Positions 61,701 to 64,000 of a stretch of 64,000 nucleotides of DNA are shown one piece after another. Made by a program: the position numbers and the translations under genes. The stretch's first letter is position 1; each line of letters begins with the position of its first letter. A model generated the notes under the pieces. It was not told where the DNA came from. It searched no databases and was given only the letters and a program-made list of their open reading frames with translations. The stretch is from Beaufortia kweichowensis (Eukaryota > Chordata > Actinopteri > Cypriniformes > Gastromyzontidae), in the NCBI GenBank assembly GCA_019155185.1, contig CM032794.1:17478946-17542945 (forward strand). The letters run 5' to 3'.

Positions 61701-62264
61701 TGAATGAGAAAGCACTTTCCTACAGACTGGTAGCTGTGGACTTCACCAAGATGAAGAGAGGGTGGGTAACCTCAGTTTTTGTTCTTAGAGTTGATATTCT
61801 GTGTCTCAGCAGGACAAAATCTCATCAGGCTTGCTCATTACTTCCATAATTAAGTTGTTTTTAAGAGCTGATTAAGCAGCTGATTGTTTTAATAAAGATT
61901 GAGGGTAAGTGGTAAACTCACAGAGATTGTTTGTTTGTCTTTTTGTCGCACAGCGTTGACGGAGTCATGCGCACCATGAACACGGAGAAGCTGATCAAAA
62001 CTCTGCCCATCATTCAGAACCAGCTGGATGCACTGCTGGACTTCCAGGTAGTGTTATCATTGGTGATGAAGAACCTTGTAAAACATCATACCAGAGTTAT
62101 TTGGTATGATGTATTTACTCTCTTTTGTTGATATGTGGGCGTGTGTCCGTAGGCCAACCCTAATGAGCTGACTAATGGTGTGATTAACGCTGCCTTCATG
62201 CTGCTCTTCAAAGACTCCATTCGTCTGTTTGCTGCCTATAATGAGGGCGTTATCAACCTGCTGG
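46789..62264 (+). CDS. picalm: PICALM (clathrin assembly lymphoid myeloid protein), first six coding exons
   Basis: Clathrin-coat adaptor that binds PtdIns(4,5)P2 and small VAMPs and sets vesicle size in endocytosis. Exons: 46789-46918, 55086-55228, 61488-61563, 61659-61761, 61954-62047, 62153-62264, all with phase-consistent GT-AG borders, giving 219 residues plus one base, then running off the window. All belong to the ANTH domain. Exon 1 has the lipid-binding signature KATTHEVSGPKKKH. Exon 2 has LIHCTNEMNVNVPQLADTL and SSWVVVFKALITTHHLM, exon 3 RFIQYLASRNTLFNLSNFL, exon 4 GYDMSTFIRRYSRYLNEKA, exon 5 GVMRTMNTEKLIKTLPIIQN and exon 6 ELTNGVINAAFMLLFKD. It is nearer to PICALM than to SNAP91, judged from the start MSGQSITDRIAAAQHS. 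Fish have two picalm copies, and the a/b assignment is open. Introns 1 and 2 are very large (8.2 and 6.3 kb). Confidence 0.95.
47592..47840 (+). repeat. Dispersed cyprinid repeat, GGGATAGCTCACC copy
   Basis: Blocks GGGATAGCTCACCTAAAAAT, TCATTTCAAACCTGTTC, GAATGTTGGTAACCAAACAACATTGG, CATTGACTTCTATTGTATGGA and GAATGACATAAGGGTG follow in the canonical order of the GGAATAGTT family. Confidence 0.7.
48565..48721 (-). mobile_element. tRNA-like SINE (V-SINE type)
   Basis: On the minus strand it starts with a tRNA-like head (TGGTGGAGCATTGTGCTAGTAG, a B-box-like GGTCTGGATCC) and continues into TACCTTCAATGCACTGCAAGTCGCTCCGG and GGATAAAACAC, a core shared by many fish SINEs. The copy is diverged. A tail fragment of the same type (TTTGGATAAAAGCGTTTGCTAAATAAATAAATG) occurs at 60784-60820. 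Confidence 0.65.
55712..56400. repeat. Cluster of GGAATAGTT-family repeat copies
   Basis: One fragment starts AAAGGAATAGATCATCC at 55712. A second begins TATCACCAAAATATGAAAATTCTGTCAT at 55868 with GACTTCCTTTCC following. A tail AAAGAAAGAAAGTCATATACATCTTTGGATGACA lies at 56329. They are probably two or more overlapping insertions. Confidence 0.5.
58267..58377 (+). repeat. (TATTTA)n hexanucleotide array
   Basis: About 18 near-perfect copies of the six-base unit TATTTA in 110 bases, with no visible interruption. It lies in picalm intron 2. The Tyr-Lys frame on the minus strand is an artefact of the array. Confidence 0.95.
60590..61005. repeat. GGAATAGTT-family repeat with SINE tail
   Basis: Left end AATAGTTCACCCAAATATGACATTC at 60588 and right end TGGGTTGAACTATTCCTTTAAA at 60980 are roughly inverted. 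The interior contains a SINE-like tail at 60784-60820. Confidence 0.5.
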
Positions 62265-64000
62265 GTAAGAGTAATCCACCACCATCACCCTGGACTGTGT
62301 CCTACTCTGGCACACTTTAGGGGTTTTGTCTTTTTGTGGTTGATGTTTTTTAAAAGCTCATGATAACTAAAGAGCTGAACCGTTGCTTTTATATACAGTT
62401 TAGACACTTAAGCCATGTCTAAATCATAAAAGGAATAGTTGACCCAGATATGAAAATCGTCTTATAATTTATTCATACTCATGCAATCCCAGCCGTGTAT
62501 GACTTACTTTCTTTACCACACAAATAATTTTATATTAAAATGTTATCATGTAATCTTTTTTATAAAAGATCTAAAATGTTAAAGCACAAAAAAACACATC
62601 TAATAAAGCAAATCAAATGACTTTGGTGGGTTAATGTCTTCTAATAGCGTGTCCTAATGTGTCCACATTGAATGGAAGAAAGGGGAGTGACACGACAATC
62701 AATGACAAAACACAGCCAATTAATACAGTTTTTCTGTTCGCACAACTCTCGCGCTGCAGCTGAAGATTGCTGTGTAGGGGGAGCTGTCAGAAACTGTTTC
62801 TAAAATCTAATCCACAATTGCGTATCGCTGCCATGGAGCAAAAAATGAAAAAGATACGTTTTATTGCGTGTTGTAGCATCGCGTCTCGTTTGGTTAGGAC
62901 ATGGTGCAAAATGATAAGTTTGTAAGAGAAAAAAAATAGCATTAAGTATGTAGACAACTCTCTAAATAATCGCAAAATAATAATAATTTGTTTACAAGTG
63001 TATCTTTTGCTTCAGCAGACATTTATTACCCCACTGCAGTAAACTGAATTACTTTAATGATGGATTTATGTGCTTTTTGCTTCAGCATTTTGGTTCCCAC
63101 ATAAGAAGATATCATGACAATGTTTGTGAATTGTAAAATTTAATCTTTTGTGTTTAACGGAAAGTAAGTCATATATATCTGAGATGGCATGTGTATTCTA
63201 ATAAGTAAATTTACATTCCCAATTCACATTTGGGAGAAGTAATAACCATAAAGTCATTAGAAACAAAATAATAAACCAAGTGTTGTCTGCAAACAAACAA
63301 TGCTTGACCTTTAGTTGGAACTTTCATGATACTTTCAACTAATTGAATACAGTGTCATTAGTGGCTGTTTATCTATTGACAAGTCTGCTGGTATATTTTG
63401 GTAACTGACACAGGGGATGACTGCCATTTGTTAATCAGCCAAGGGTGAATGTTATCGGCTGATTGGGATAATCTCCAAATGGCCAATTTATCAGCCTGTC
63501 ACGATTTACAGCCTTACGTTAGAAACTAACTCAGACTTTAAAGCAGTAGGCTATACAACCTGTGTGTCCATTAGAGAGTCCATAAAATCTCATAAAAGTC
63601 TGATCTATGGTCCATTTTGTCATTCAGATGTGATGAATATGATTATGTCATGGCTGGGGGAGACAGTTGAGTCAATGCAATCATGCATATGACTCTGTGT
63701 CTCACAGAAGCAACAGAACTCTGTCAAGACTCTGAAGCTCCTGCTGTTCTGACCTGCTGACTGCAGATATATTACAGTAAAGTTTAAAGAGTCCAGCGTG
63801 GAGCTGTCGGCATAACCGAGGCTTTAATTCCCTGGCAGCCTTCACTGCCTTTTGCTCCAATTCATTATTAATTTTCCAGAGGAGCGCCCATTAAATGACT
63901 TTTACTTTTTTAATCTTTTTATATTTTAACGAACAGCGTTTAGGCTTACGGGCTGAAAATGCATTCGAGTGTTAGTTGTCCTTGAGCGAGCCATTACAAC
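62265..64000 (+). other. Part of the intron after picalm exon 6
   Basis: The intron starts GTAAGAG and is not finished in the window. A dispersed repeat starts AAAGGAATAGTTGACCCAGATATGAAAATCG at 62431, and a copy related to 10020-10290 lies at 63050-63190. The last 800 bases show nothing I can name. Confidence 0.65.

Overview
The window looks like nuclear DNA of a ray-finned fish, most likely a cyprinid. The genes are vertebrate genes with GT-AG introns, and the AT-rich intergenic DNA is full of repeat types I recognise from carp and zebrafish relatives: hAT-type miniature elements, a V-SINE-like element with a tRNA-like head, and long CT/GA microsatellites. Almost all open frames outside the exons below are chance frames or read through microsatellites. 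There is no sign of bacterial, phage or CRISPR sequence.

Seven protein-coding genes can be built exon by exon with consistent splice phases. From left to right they are: (1) minus strand, 1389-14528, a complete SLC14-family urea transporter in 8 coding exons; (2) minus strand, 23856-27281, synaptotagmin-4 in 4 coding exons; (3) plus strand, 30122-32871, vbp1 (prefoldin subunit 3) in 6 exons; (4) minus strand, 35003-36692, rab39b in 2 coding exons; (5) plus strand, 38595-40574, a Rab32/Rab38-family GTPase, probably rab38, in 3 coding exons; (6) plus strand, 42947-43556, an 89-residue single-pass membrane protein that I do not recognise, in 2 coding exons; (7) plus strand from 46789, the first six coding exons of picalm, which runs off the right edge.

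The layout is 0-1.1 kb, possible 3' UTR of a gene to the left; 1.4-14.5 kb, the transporter, whose 8.7 kb fifth intron is a nest of mobile elements; 14.5-23.9 kb, a gene-free stretch with long CT arrays, an inverted segment pair, a perfect hairpin and a direct duplication; 23.9-43.6 kb, a compact gene-dense block; 43.6-64 kb, the picalm promoter region and two large picalm introns.

The genes do not form one pathway. Several act in membrane traffic: synaptotagmin-4 on secretory vesicles, Rab39B and Rab38 on endosome or lysosome-related routes, and PICALM in clathrin endocytosis. In human these genes fall in three separate places (18q12 for syt4 and slc14a2, Xq28 for vbp1 and rab39b, 11q14 for rab38 and picalm), so the window appears to span two synteny junctions.

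The observations most worth a second look are the changed selectivity-filter motifs of the urea transporter, the C-terminal extension beyond the prenylation motif of the Rab38-like protein, and the unrecognised 89-residue membrane protein.
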